Shown here one piece after another: positions 16,290 through 23,315 of a stretch of DNA of 64,000 bases. This DNA is from an uncultured Actinomycetes bacterium. GTDB lineage: Bacteria; Actinomycetota; Actinomycetes; Mycobacteriales; Nakamurellaceae. The DNA is taken from assembly GCA_937926105.1 (NCBI GenBank), contig CALANS010000003.1:1-64000 (forward strand). Direction: 5' to 3'. The notes below the pieces were generated by a model. It ran no database searches. It had not been told where the DNA came from and saw only the letters and a program-made list of their open reading frames with translations. Both the position numbers and the translations under genes were made by a program. Position 1 is the stretch's first letter, and each line of letters begins with the position of its first letter.

Positions 16290-17063
16290 ATGGGCACAGT
16301 GCTGGTGGCGGGCGGAACGGGCACGCTGGGCCGTGAGGTGGTGCGGGCGCTCGCGGCCGCCGGGCAGTCCCCCCGGATCGCCAGCCGACACCCCAGGCCG
16401 GCCGGTCGCCCGAGGGATCACGAGTGGGCGGTGGTGGACTACCGATCCGGGGCCGGGATGGCCGATGCGCTGGCCGGGGCGGCGGCGGTGGTGCTGGCCA
16501 CCAGCGCCTTCCGGGACGCACCGATCGTGCGGACCGTCGCGGCGGCCGCCCGCGCGGACACCCACCTGGTCTACGTCTCGATCGTCGGAATCGACGACAT
16601 TCCCATGCCGTACTACGCACAGAAGCTCCGCGCCGAGCAGGCGCTGATCTCGTCCGCCCGGCCGTGGACGATCCTGCGCGCGACCCAGTTCCACGATCTG
16701 GCGCTGGGCCTGGCCCGGGCGCTGGCCCGCCCGCCGGTCATGCTGCTGCCCCGGGGCCTGTCCCTGCAGCCGGTAGCCGCTGCGGAGGTCGGCGACCGGC
16801 TGGCGCAGCTGGCGGCGGGGGACCCGGCCGGCCGGGTGCCGGACCTGGGCGGCCCGCAGGTGCTGCAGGCCGCGGAACTGGCCGGCGCCTACCTGGACGC
16901 GGCCGGCATCACCCGGCGGATGGTGACGGTGCCGGCGCCGGGGCGGATGATGCGCGCCCTGGCCGCCGGGGCGAACCTGACACCCGAGCACGCCGACGGC
17001 CGCCAGACCTTCGCGCAGTTCCTGGCCGAGCGCCTGACCCCGCAAGCCTCGTCACCGCTCTGA
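16290..17063 (+). CDS. NmrA-like NAD(P)-binding protein
   Basis: A 257-residue atypical short-chain dehydrogenase. It starts with the dinucleotide motif VLVAGGTGTLGREVV and has the NmrA-type segments VYVSIVGIDDIPMPYYAQK and RPWTILRATQFHDLAL. Such proteins act as NAD(P)H sensors, or as reductases of quinones or other small electrophiles; the lone Tyr-x-x-Lys (YYAQK) could be catalytic. The ATG at 16290 is taken; a GTG at 16281 is in frame. It precedes a quinone oxidoreductase by 44 bp, so a shared redox role is plausible. Confidence 0.82.
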   Translation: MGTVLVAGGTGTLGREVVRALAAAGQSPRIASRHPRPAGRPRDHEWAVVDYRSGAGMADALAGAAAVVLATSAFRDAPIVRTVAAAARADTHLVYVSIVGIDDIPMPYYAQKLRAEQALISSARPWTILRATQFHDLALGLARALARPPVMLLPRGLSLQPVAAAEVGDRLAQLAAGDPAGRVPDLGGPQVLQAAELAGAYLDAAGITRRMVTVPAPGRMMRALAAGANLTPEHADGRQTFAQFLAERLTPQASSPL

Positions 17064-17107
17064 GTCCCCGTCGTCGCTCCGGCGGCCCGGCCGCTACCGT
17101 GAACGCC

Positions 17108-18118
17108 ATGCATGCGGTGACGATGGCGGCGCCCGGCGGCCCGGAGGTGCTCGGTTGGGGCGATGCGCCCGATCCGGAGCCGGGCCCCGGCGAGGTGCTG
17201 ATCGAGGTCGCGGCCGCCGGGGTGAACCGCGCCGACATCATGCAGCGACAGGGTCGCTACGACCCGCCGCCGGGCGCGTCGCCGATCCTCGGGCTGGAGT
17301 GCTCCGGGATCGTCGCCGGTATCGGTGACGGGGCCGCCGGATGGGCGGTCGGCGACCGGGTATGTGCGCTGCTGGCGGGTGGGGGCTACGCCGAGCGGGT
17401 GGTGGTGCCGGCGGGGCAGCTGCTGCCGGTGCCGGACGGCGTCGACCTGGTGGACGCGGCGGGGCTGCCCGAGGTGACGTGCACCGTGTGGTCGAACCTG
17501 GTGATGACAGCCGGGCTGCACGCCGGGCAGACCGTGTTGCTGCACGGTGGGTCCTCCGGCATCGGCACGATGGGCATCCAGGTGGTGGGCGCGCTGGGCG
17601 CCCGGGCCGCCGTCACCGCCTCCACCGCGGACAAGCTGGACGCCTGCCGGCGGTGGGGGGCGCAGGTGCTGATCAACTACACCGAGCAGGACTTCGTCGA
17701 GCAGATCCTGGCCACCACCGATGGGCGTGGCGCGGACATCATCCTGGACCTGATCGGCGCGAAGTACCTGCAGCGCAACGTGACCGCGCTGGCCGACGGC
17801 GGCCGGCTGGTGATCATCGGGCTGCAGGGTGGCCGGGCCGCCGAGCTGGACATCTCGGCGCTGATGGCCCGCCGGGCCGGGGTGATCGGCACCCTGCTGC
17901 GCAGCCGGCCGACGACCGGGCCGGGCTCCAAGGCAGACGTGGTCGCGTCCGTGCGGGAGGGCCTGTGGCCGCTGCTGGACGCCGGGCGAGTGCGCTCGGT
18001 GATCGGCCTGCGGCTGGGCATGGACGAGGCCGCCGAGGCGCAGCGGGCGCTGGAGGCAGGCGAGGTGATCGGCAAGATCGTGCTCACGGTGCCGCGCACC
18101 CGGGTACGTGAGTCATGA
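17108..18118 (+). CDS. NAD(P)H-quinone oxidoreductase (PIG3/QOR-like MDR family)
   Basis: A 336-residue zinc-free medium-chain dehydrogenase. Features: N-terminal catalytic fold with GVNRADIMQRQGRYDPPPG, the substrate segment LGLECSGIV, the NADPH-binding loop LLHGGSSGIGTMGIQ (about residue 140) and the later LIGAKYLQRNV, all typical of the p53-induced PIG3/QOR group. Expected to reduce quinones with NADPH in the cytoplasm. No structural zinc cysteines are present. Its stop codon overlaps a possible upstream GTG start of the bpa gene, so the two may be co-transcribed. Confidence 0.9.
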   Translation: MHAVTMAAPGGPEVLGWGDAPDPEPGPGEVLIEVAAAGVNRADIMQRQGRYDPPPGASPILGLECSGIVAGIGDGAAGWAVGDRVCALLAGGGYAERVVVPAGQLLPVPDGVDLVDAAGLPEVTCTVWSNLVMTAGLHAGQTVLLHGGSSGIGTMGIQVVGALGARAAVTASTADKLDACRRWGAQVLINYTEQDFVEQILATTDGRGADIILDLIGAKYLQRNVTALADGGRLVIIGLQGGRAAELDISALMARRAGVIGTLLRSRPTTGPGSKADVVASVREGLWPLLDAGRVRSVIGLRLGMDEAAEAQRALEAGEVIGKIVLTVPRTRVRES

Positions 18119-18146
18119 TGAAACGGACGACGAGGAGGGCAACCCA

Positions 18147-18695
18147 GTGAGCGAAGCGTCGCAGAACGCGGGCGACCAGTCCCCACGGCAGGTCGTGGTG
18201 GTGGGACCGGACGGCCAGCCGGTGGGTATGGCGCAGATGCCTGCCGCCGAGCCGGACGAGTTGACCGAGAGCGCGGTCGGTGAGCCCGCCAAGGTGATGC
18301 GCATCGGCACCATGATCAAGCAGCTGCTGGAGGAGGTCCGGGCGGCACCGCTGGACGAGGCCAGCCGGGTGCGGCTGCGGGAGATCCACGCCAAGTCGAT
18401 CAAGGAGCTGGAGGAGGGGCTGACCCCGGAGCTGCGCGACGAGCTGGAGCGGCTGTCGCTGCCGTTCACCGACGACAGCGTCCCGTCGGACGCCGAGCTG
18501 CGGATTGCGCAGGCCCAGTTGGTCGGCTGGTTGGAGGGCGTGTTCCACGGGCTGCAGACGGCGCTGTTCGCGCAGCAGATGGCGGCGCGCATGCAGCTGG
18601 AGCAGATGCGGCGCGGCCAGTTGCCGCCCGGGATGCCGTCCGGTCCGGGCCGGGACGGCCAGCAGCCGGGGCCGAGCACCGGGCAGTACCTGTAG
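18147..18695 (+). CDS. bpa: Bacterial proteasome activator Bpa (Rv3780 type)
   Basis: A 182-residue, largely helical protein matching mycobacterial Bpa/PafE: helices around RIGTMIKQLLEEVRAAPLDE, EGLTPELRDELERL and LVGWLEGVFHGLQTALFAQQ. It ends in GQYL, the C-terminal motif that docks into the 20S proteasome alpha ring and opens the gate without ATP. Bpa is found only in proteasome-bearing actinomycetes, so its presence predicts a proteasome locus elsewhere in the genome. The GTG at 18147 has a GAGGAGG site 8 bp upstream and is preferred over the GTG at 18108. Confidence 0.93.
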   Translation: MSEASQNAGDQSPRQVVVVGPDGQPVGMAQMPAAEPDELTESAVGEPAKVMRIGTMIKQLLEEVRAAPLDEASRVRLREIHAKSIKELEEGLTPELRDELERLSLPFTDDSVPSDAELRIAQAQLVGWLEGVFHGLQTALFAQQMAARMQLEQMRRGQLPPGMPSGPGRDGQQPGPSTGQYL

Positions 18696-18740
18696 CACGT
18701 CCCGGTTTCGCCGGCACGCCCTGGCTGGCAGGATCGGTTC

Positions 18741-20093
18741 ATGATCGACCGGGACCTGCTGCGCCGCCTTCATCGCCGGGAACGTGAGAGCTTCGCCGCC
18801 GAGCATCCACAATCCGCGGAGCTGTTCCGTCGGGCGGCCGAGCACATGCCGCACGGGGTGCCGATGAGTTGGATGGCCAAGTGGCCCGGCGACTTCCCGG
18901 TATTCGTCACCGACGCTGGCGGCGCGCACTTCACCGACGCCGACGGGCATGAGTACATCGACTTCTGCCTGGGCGATACCGGGGCGATGGCCGGGCACTC
19001 CCCGGCGGCCACGGTGCAGGCGGTGACGCGGTCGTTGCCGCACGGCATCACCACCATGCTGCCGTCGGCGGCGGCGATCGACGTCTCCACCGAACTCGCC
19101 GGACGGTTCGGGTTGCCGCACTGGCAGTTCACGCTCACGGCCACCGACGCGAACCGGCATGCGATCCGGTACGCCCGGGCGCTCACCGGCCGCGGCAAGA
19201 TCGTGGTGCACGACTTCTGCTACCACGGCTCGGTGGACGAGGCGTTCGCCACCAGGGGCCCCGACGGGCGCACGGTTAATCGGCGCTCCACCATCGGACC
19301 TCCGGTGGACACGGCACAGACCACGATCGTGGTGCCGTTCAACGACATCGAGGCGCTCGCGGCGGCGCTGGCCACCGGCGAGGTGGCATGCGTGCTGATC
19401 GAGCCGGCCCTGACCAATATCGGGATCGTGTTGCCCGATGCGGGCTACCACGACGCCGTGCGTGAGCTGTGTACCCGGCACGGAGCGTTGCTGATCATCG
19501 ACGAGACGCACACCATCTGCGCTGGGCCCGGCGGATACACCGCAGCGCACGGCCTCTCGCCGGATCTGCTGGTGATCGGCAAGGCGATCGGCGGCGGGAT
19601 ACCGTGCGGAACCTTTGGTCTGTCCGCCGAGGTGGCGGCGCGGGTGGAGAAGGTGGTGGCCCTGGAGGACATCGACGTCGGCGGCATCGGCGGCACACTG
19701 GCCGGCAACGCCCTGTCCATGACGGCCATGGCAGCCACCCTCGGCTCGGTGCTGACCCCCGCGGCATTCGAGCGGATGATCCCGTTGGGCGGCCGCTGGG
19801 CCGACGGGGTACAAGCGGCGATCGACACCTACTCCGTGCCCTGGCACGTCGCCCGGCTGGGATGTCGTGGCGAGTACGGGTTCTCGGCGCAGCAGCCGCG
19901 CGACGGGGCGGCCGCCGCGGCCGCGGACGATTTCGAGCTGCAGCAGTTCCTGCACCTGTACGCGCTCAACCGGCGGATCCTGCTGACCCCGTTCCACAAC
20001 ATGGCGCTGATGTGCCCGGCCACGACCGAAGCGGACGTGGCCGCGCACACCGCCATGTTCGACGACTGTCTGGCGGAGCTGACCGGGGCGTGA
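18741..20093 (+). CDS. Class III aminotransferase, glutamate-1-semialdehyde aminomutase-like
   Basis: A 450-residue PLP enzyme of fold type I. The PLP lysine is Lys281 in VIGKAIGGG, the ring-nitrogen aspartate is Asp254 in IIDETHT, and the phosphate region is near TATDANRH. It is closest in layout to HemL-like proteins (LFRRAAEHMPHGVPMSW, then GHSPAATVQAV), but the true HemL motifs around the active site differ, and it is not next to haem genes. The Asp-Ala-Asn in place of the usual SGTEA loop marks a divergent subgroup. The substrate is unknown. Confidence 0.85.
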   Translation: MIDRDLLRRLHRRERESFAAEHPQSAELFRRAAEHMPHGVPMSWMAKWPGDFPVFVTDAGGAHFTDADGHEYIDFCLGDTGAMAGHSPAATVQAVTRSLPHGITTMLPSAAAIDVSTELAGRFGLPHWQFTLTATDANRHAIRYARALTGRGKIVVHDFCYHGSVDEAFATRGPDGRTVNRRSTIGPPVDTAQTTIVVPFNDIEALAAALATGEVACVLIEPALTNIGIVLPDAGYHDAVRELCTRHGALLIIDETHTICAGPGGYTAAHGLSPDLLVIGKAIGGGIPCGTFGLSAEVAARVEKVVALEDIDVGGIGGTLAGNALSMTAMAATLGSVLTPAAFERMIPLGGRWADGVQAAIDTYSVPWHVARLGCRGEYGFSAQQPRDGAAAAAADDFELQQFLHLYALNRRILLTPFHNMALMCPATTEADVAAHTAMFDDCLAELTGA

Positions 20094-20201
20094 GGTAGCC
20101 CGAAGATCCCATTGCCGCCGATCCTCGCACGGCCGTACAGTATGCATCACCGCAGGTCGGGGCGTGCGGTCACGCATCGAGCCACAAAGGGGTCTGATCG
20201 C

Positions 20202-22757
20202 ATGCTCAAGGCCGGGGCCCGCAAACCCATGCCCGATACCGGCGCCCGCAGAGCGCCGGTCGAGCCCGACACGTCCGCCGCGGCGGACCAGCAGATCGGC
20301 CTGCGTCCGGTCGCACCGATTGCGCCGGTCGCACCGGTAGCGCCACCGGCCCGGTTCGGCTCGACCCACGCCCCGGATCCGCTGCTCCGATCGAGCTGTC
20401 GGGTGGACCCGGTGGATGCAGTCACCGCACCGGATAGCGCCGCCGACCGACAGCTCGTGCCATCGGCATTGCGCCGATCGAGCGGCGCGGTGGATCCGTT
20501 GGGCGGCACGCAAGCAGCGCCCGAGGTCGCCGACGCGCTGCGCCGCAATGGGGGCGGTGCGCCGCTGAACCGGGCCGACGCAGACCGGTTCGGCAGCCAG
20601 CTGGGAACGGACCTGTCGGCGGTGCGGGTGCACACCGGCCCCGGTGCCGACTCCATTGCCCGCTCGGTGCAGGCCACCGCCTTCACCCACGGCGCCGACA
20701 TCTACTTCAGTCAGGGCAGCTACGCGCCGGGCACCGGCTCCGGCGATCACCTGCTGGCGCACGAGTTGGCGCACGTCGTCCAGGGCACCGCCGGCGCGTC
20801 GTCCAGCGCCTCGGGCGCCCCGATGATCGGCCGGGCGGACGACCCCGCGGAGGCGGCCGCCGACCGGGTGGCCGATTCGGTCGTGGACGGCCTCCGACAC
20901 CAGACGTTCGATGGCGCGACACCGGTGGCTCCGGTGCCGGGGGCGGTCCGGCGGCAGCGCGATCCGCGCACCATCCGTCGGGTCTTCGGCAAGGTGAAGA
21001 AGGTCGCTAAGTCGCTGTTCGGCAAGGCAAAGCCGGTGGACGACACCAAGACCGGCGACGACTACATCGACACCAAGACCCATGAGGAGCGGATGGAGCA
21101 CAACCGCCGCTACCGCGGGTCCGGCCCCGGCGAGAACCCCGACTACTCCAACCCGGCGCTGTTCGGGGCGGAACCCGATGAGTGGAAGGTGACGCTGGCG
21201 GTCGCGCAGGAGGACACCGCCTGGATGCGCAACGTCAAGGACCTGAAGAAGACGGCGCTGAGAGAGTTGGTCCTCTCCCCGCGGGAGCTGCTGGGCGACA
21301 TGGGCGCCGCGGAGCAGAAGCTGGCACAGAAGACCTTGATGAGCCGCGGCGATCTGGACGGCAAGACCGAGGGCGAGATCCAACAACTGGTCGAGAAGTT
21401 CAGCGGCGGCATCCACGATGTCGGCCACACCTGGGTCCGGTTGTCCGCCTATGTCGGGGGGCAGCTCAAGGAGCTCTACACCTACGGCATGTGGCCGCAA
21501 AAGCTGTACTCGCCCGGCGAGTACGCGGACACCTACGGCGGCTACGCCGGCCCCATCGCCGTCGGCCCTGGCGAGGTTCGGCATCCGGATATCGCGCACG
21601 AGGGCGACGCGACCAAGGCCTACAAGCATTACCCGGTCAAGCAGAAGGACTTCGGCAAGGCGCTGGACATGGCCGTCGAGCGGTACAACAACCCGCCACC
21701 GTACGTGCTGACCGGCTACAACTGCACGGCGTTCGCCCGCGAGATCGTCCAGGCGGCCGGCGGGAGCTACCCGGGCAAGGGCCTGCTGCCCGGTATGGCG
21801 TACACGCCGGGCAACCTCTACTGGGCGATCATGAAGGAGTGGGTCAAGGGCAAGAAGAACGTCGCCACCCAGGACACCGAGGAGGAGTCCAAGGCGATGA
21901 CCAAACTGGCGACCCGCGCCAAGGCCTTCGGGGAGGCCGGCGAGGAGAACGTCGAGGGGGAGTACAAGACCCACACGTTCCAGTTGCCGCCGCCCGGCCA
22001 GCAACGGACCAAGATCAAGCTGCACCAGGGCGCTCAACTGAGATACGGGATGTACCCGGCCACTCTCGACCAGACGATCACGCTGGACGACGACACCGAC
22101 TACATCATCATCGACGATAAGAAGTTCATCGCCGACAACGATGCGGTGCCGATCGAGATGGGCGCCCAGATCCTGTTCATCGACGCGGACGACTTCTACG
22201 ATGCGGCCAAGCCTCCCAAGAAGCTCAGCGAGCGGGAGACCTTCCTGGCGCAGGGGCTGAGCCATTGGGGTACCTTCATGCCCCCGAAGGATTCCGATAA
22301 GGCCATGGGCGCCTGGACCGAGCAGGAGGTCGCCAACATGACCCTGATCGATATCAAGGATCCCAACCAGACCAAGGATTGGGTCGCGGTCAGCAACCGT
22401 GGCGACATCTACTGGGTGCGCCGCGACCACTTCGCCATCTTCACCGACCCCACATCGGCAACCTTCGACGACGAGAAGAAGCCTGACTCGGGCGGCGACG
22501 ATGGCGGCGGCGACTCCCGTGGCGACGCCAAGCGGGCGAAGGAACGGGCCGCCGTCGCCAAGGTGCTCAGCCAGTTCGAGGGCATGGGTTCGATGATGGT
22601 GGGCAACATGCTGGCCGCCACAGCGCTTGTCCAGGACGGCATCAAGGTCACCCATGCGCTCATCACGACGCTGATCAAGGAGGACCCGAGCTTCGCCGAC
22701 GATGTCTGCAAGGTCCTCAAGTGCACGCCGGAGGACCTCCGGCTCGACTTCGGCTGA
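20202..22757 (+). CDS. DUF4157 (eCIS core) protein with predicted permuted papain-like domain
   Basis: An 851-residue multidomain protein. Residues 1-100 are disordered with a PVAPIAPVAPVAPP run. Residues 108-195 are a DUF4157 domain (RADADRFGSQLGTDLSAVRV and zincin-like HELAHVVQ, His187/Glu188/His191). A basic stretch KVKKVAKSLFGKAK is at 264-277. Residues 400-550 resemble permuted NlpC/P60-LRAT folds: His409 in GHTWVRL precedes Cys508 in YNCTAFAREIV. Residues 590-740 look like a beta-rich module, followed by an acidic Gly/Asp linker and a helical tail. ATG at 20202 has an AAAGGGG site. No signal peptide. DUF4157 is known from extracellular contractile injection cargo and other exported toxins; no injection-system structural gene is in the window. 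The enzyme assignment is my inference. Confidence 0.8.
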   Translation: MLKAGARKPMPDTGARRAPVEPDTSAAADQQIGLRPVAPIAPVAPVAPPARFGSTHAPDPLLRSSCRVDPVDAVTAPDSAADRQLVPSALRRSSGAVDPLGGTQAAPEVADALRRNGGGAPLNRADADRFGSQLGTDLSAVRVHTGPGADSIARSVQATAFTHGADIYFSQGSYAPGTGSGDHLLAHELAHVVQGTAGASSSASGAPMIGRADDPAEAAADRVADSVVDGLRHQTFDGATPVAPVPGAVRRQRDPRTIRRVFGKVKKVAKSLFGKAKPVDDTKTGDDYIDTKTHEERMEHNRRYRGSGPGENPDYSNPALFGAEPDEWKVTLAVAQEDTAWMRNVKDLKKTALRELVLSPRELLGDMGAAEQKLAQKTLMSRGDLDGKTEGEIQQLVEKFSGGIHDVGHTWVRLSAYVGGQLKELYTYGMWPQKLYSPGEYADTYGGYAGPIAVGPGEVRHPDIAHEGDATKAYKHYPVKQKDFGKALDMAVERYNNPPPYVLTGYNCTAFAREIVQAAGGSYPGKGLLPGMAYTPGNLYWAIMKEWVKGKKNVATQDTEEESKAMTKLATRAKAFGEAGEENVEGEYKTHTFQLPPPGQQRTKIKLHQGAQLRYGMYPATLDQTITLDDDTDYIIIDDKKFIADNDAVPIEMGAQILFIDADDFYDAAKPPKKLSERETFLAQGLSHWGTFMPPKDSDKAMGAWTEQEVANMTLIDIKDPNQTKDWVAVSNRGDIYWVRRDHFAIFTDPTSATFDDEKKPDSGGDDGGGDSRGDAKRAKERAAVAKVLSQFEGMGSMMVGNMLAATALVQDGIKVTHALITTLIKEDPSFADDVCKVLKCTPEDLRLDFG

Positions 22758-22770
22758 TGGGCTTGGGTTG

Positions 22771-23259
22771 ATGGACTCCGCCGATGGCGGATCCGGCATG
22801 GACCGGATCCGCGAGTACTTTGCGAGCCAGGACTGGCCGGTGCAATCGGTCGGGACCGGCTCCGGGGTGAACTGGGCCTACCGGGGCGAGAACGGGGAAT
22901 GGTACGGCCAGACCTGGTGGTTCGACGATGTGGAACAGCTGCTGGTGTACTCGGTGTGCCCGCTGCCGATCCCCGAGCCGACCCGTTCGGGCGTGGCAGA
23001 TCTGGTTCTGCGGGTGAACTCGGAGCTGGTCGTCGGCTGTGTGGAGTTCGATGTGGACTCCGGCCAGGTGCGCTTCCGCACCGGGCTGGGCGTGGGGCGG
23101 GATGACCTGACCGAGGCGATGATCGACCGCGCGGTGCGCGCCAACGTGCTCACCCTGGACAGGTACCTGCCCGCCCTGGTCCGCGCCGCCGCCGGAGTGC
23201 CCGCGGCCGACGCGCTGGCCCAGACGTCGGGCACCCGGCCCGCCGACCGCTCGCGCTGA
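22771..23259 (+). CDS. YbjN-domain protein (type III secretion chaperone-like fold)
   Basis: A 162-residue protein starting 13 bp after the DUF4157 gene, so almost certainly co-transcribed. The pattern IREYFASQDWPVQ, then a beta strand pair (WYGQTWWFDDVEQLLVYSV), LVLRVNSELVVGCVEFDV and VRFRTGLGV is the YbjN layout, a fold related to type III secretion chaperones of the CesT kind. An internal ATG at 22798 (MDRIREYF) is an alternative start that removes 9 unstructured residues. In this position it could be a chaperone or inhibitor of the large protein, which is a proposal from gene order and fold only. Confidence 0.8.
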   Translation: MDSADGGSGMDRIREYFASQDWPVQSVGTGSGVNWAYRGENGEWYGQTWWFDDVEQLLVYSVCPLPIPEPTRSGVADLVLRVNSELVVGCVEFDVDSGQVRFRTGLGVGRDDLTEAMIDRAVRANVLTLDRYLPALVRAAAGVPAADALAQTSGTRPADRSR

Positions 23260-23273
23260 CCGGCCGTCTCCCC

Positions 23274-23302
23274 CACGAACGATGCAAGGAACCGAGTTCG
23301 TG
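23274..23302. terminator. Inverted repeat between convergent genes, possible bidirectional terminator
   Basis: CACGAAC (23274-23280) and GTTCGTG (23296-23302) form a 7-bp stem with a 15-nt loop in the 56-bp gap between the YbjN gene and the convergent fusion gene. No T-tract follows, as is usual in high-GC genomes. The motif resembles the ACGAACTTCGTGC part of the elements at 33774 and 54779. Confidence 0.4.
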
Positions 23303-23315
23303 CACGGCAGAAGGC

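Noticed and set aside
18084..22799. A 1571-codon antisense reading frame across bpa, the aminotransferase and the DUF4157 gene
   Set aside because: It is the mirror of genuine genes with clear family motifs, its product is low-complexity Arg/Gly/His/Val-rich, and no ribosome binding site or family match is seen. Long antisense frames are expected at this GC content.
20094..23315. A full contractile injection system around the DUF4157 gene
   Set aside because: No sheath, tube, spike, baseplate or AAA+ ATPase gene is present in the flanks; neighbours are an aminotransferase and the polyamine cluster.
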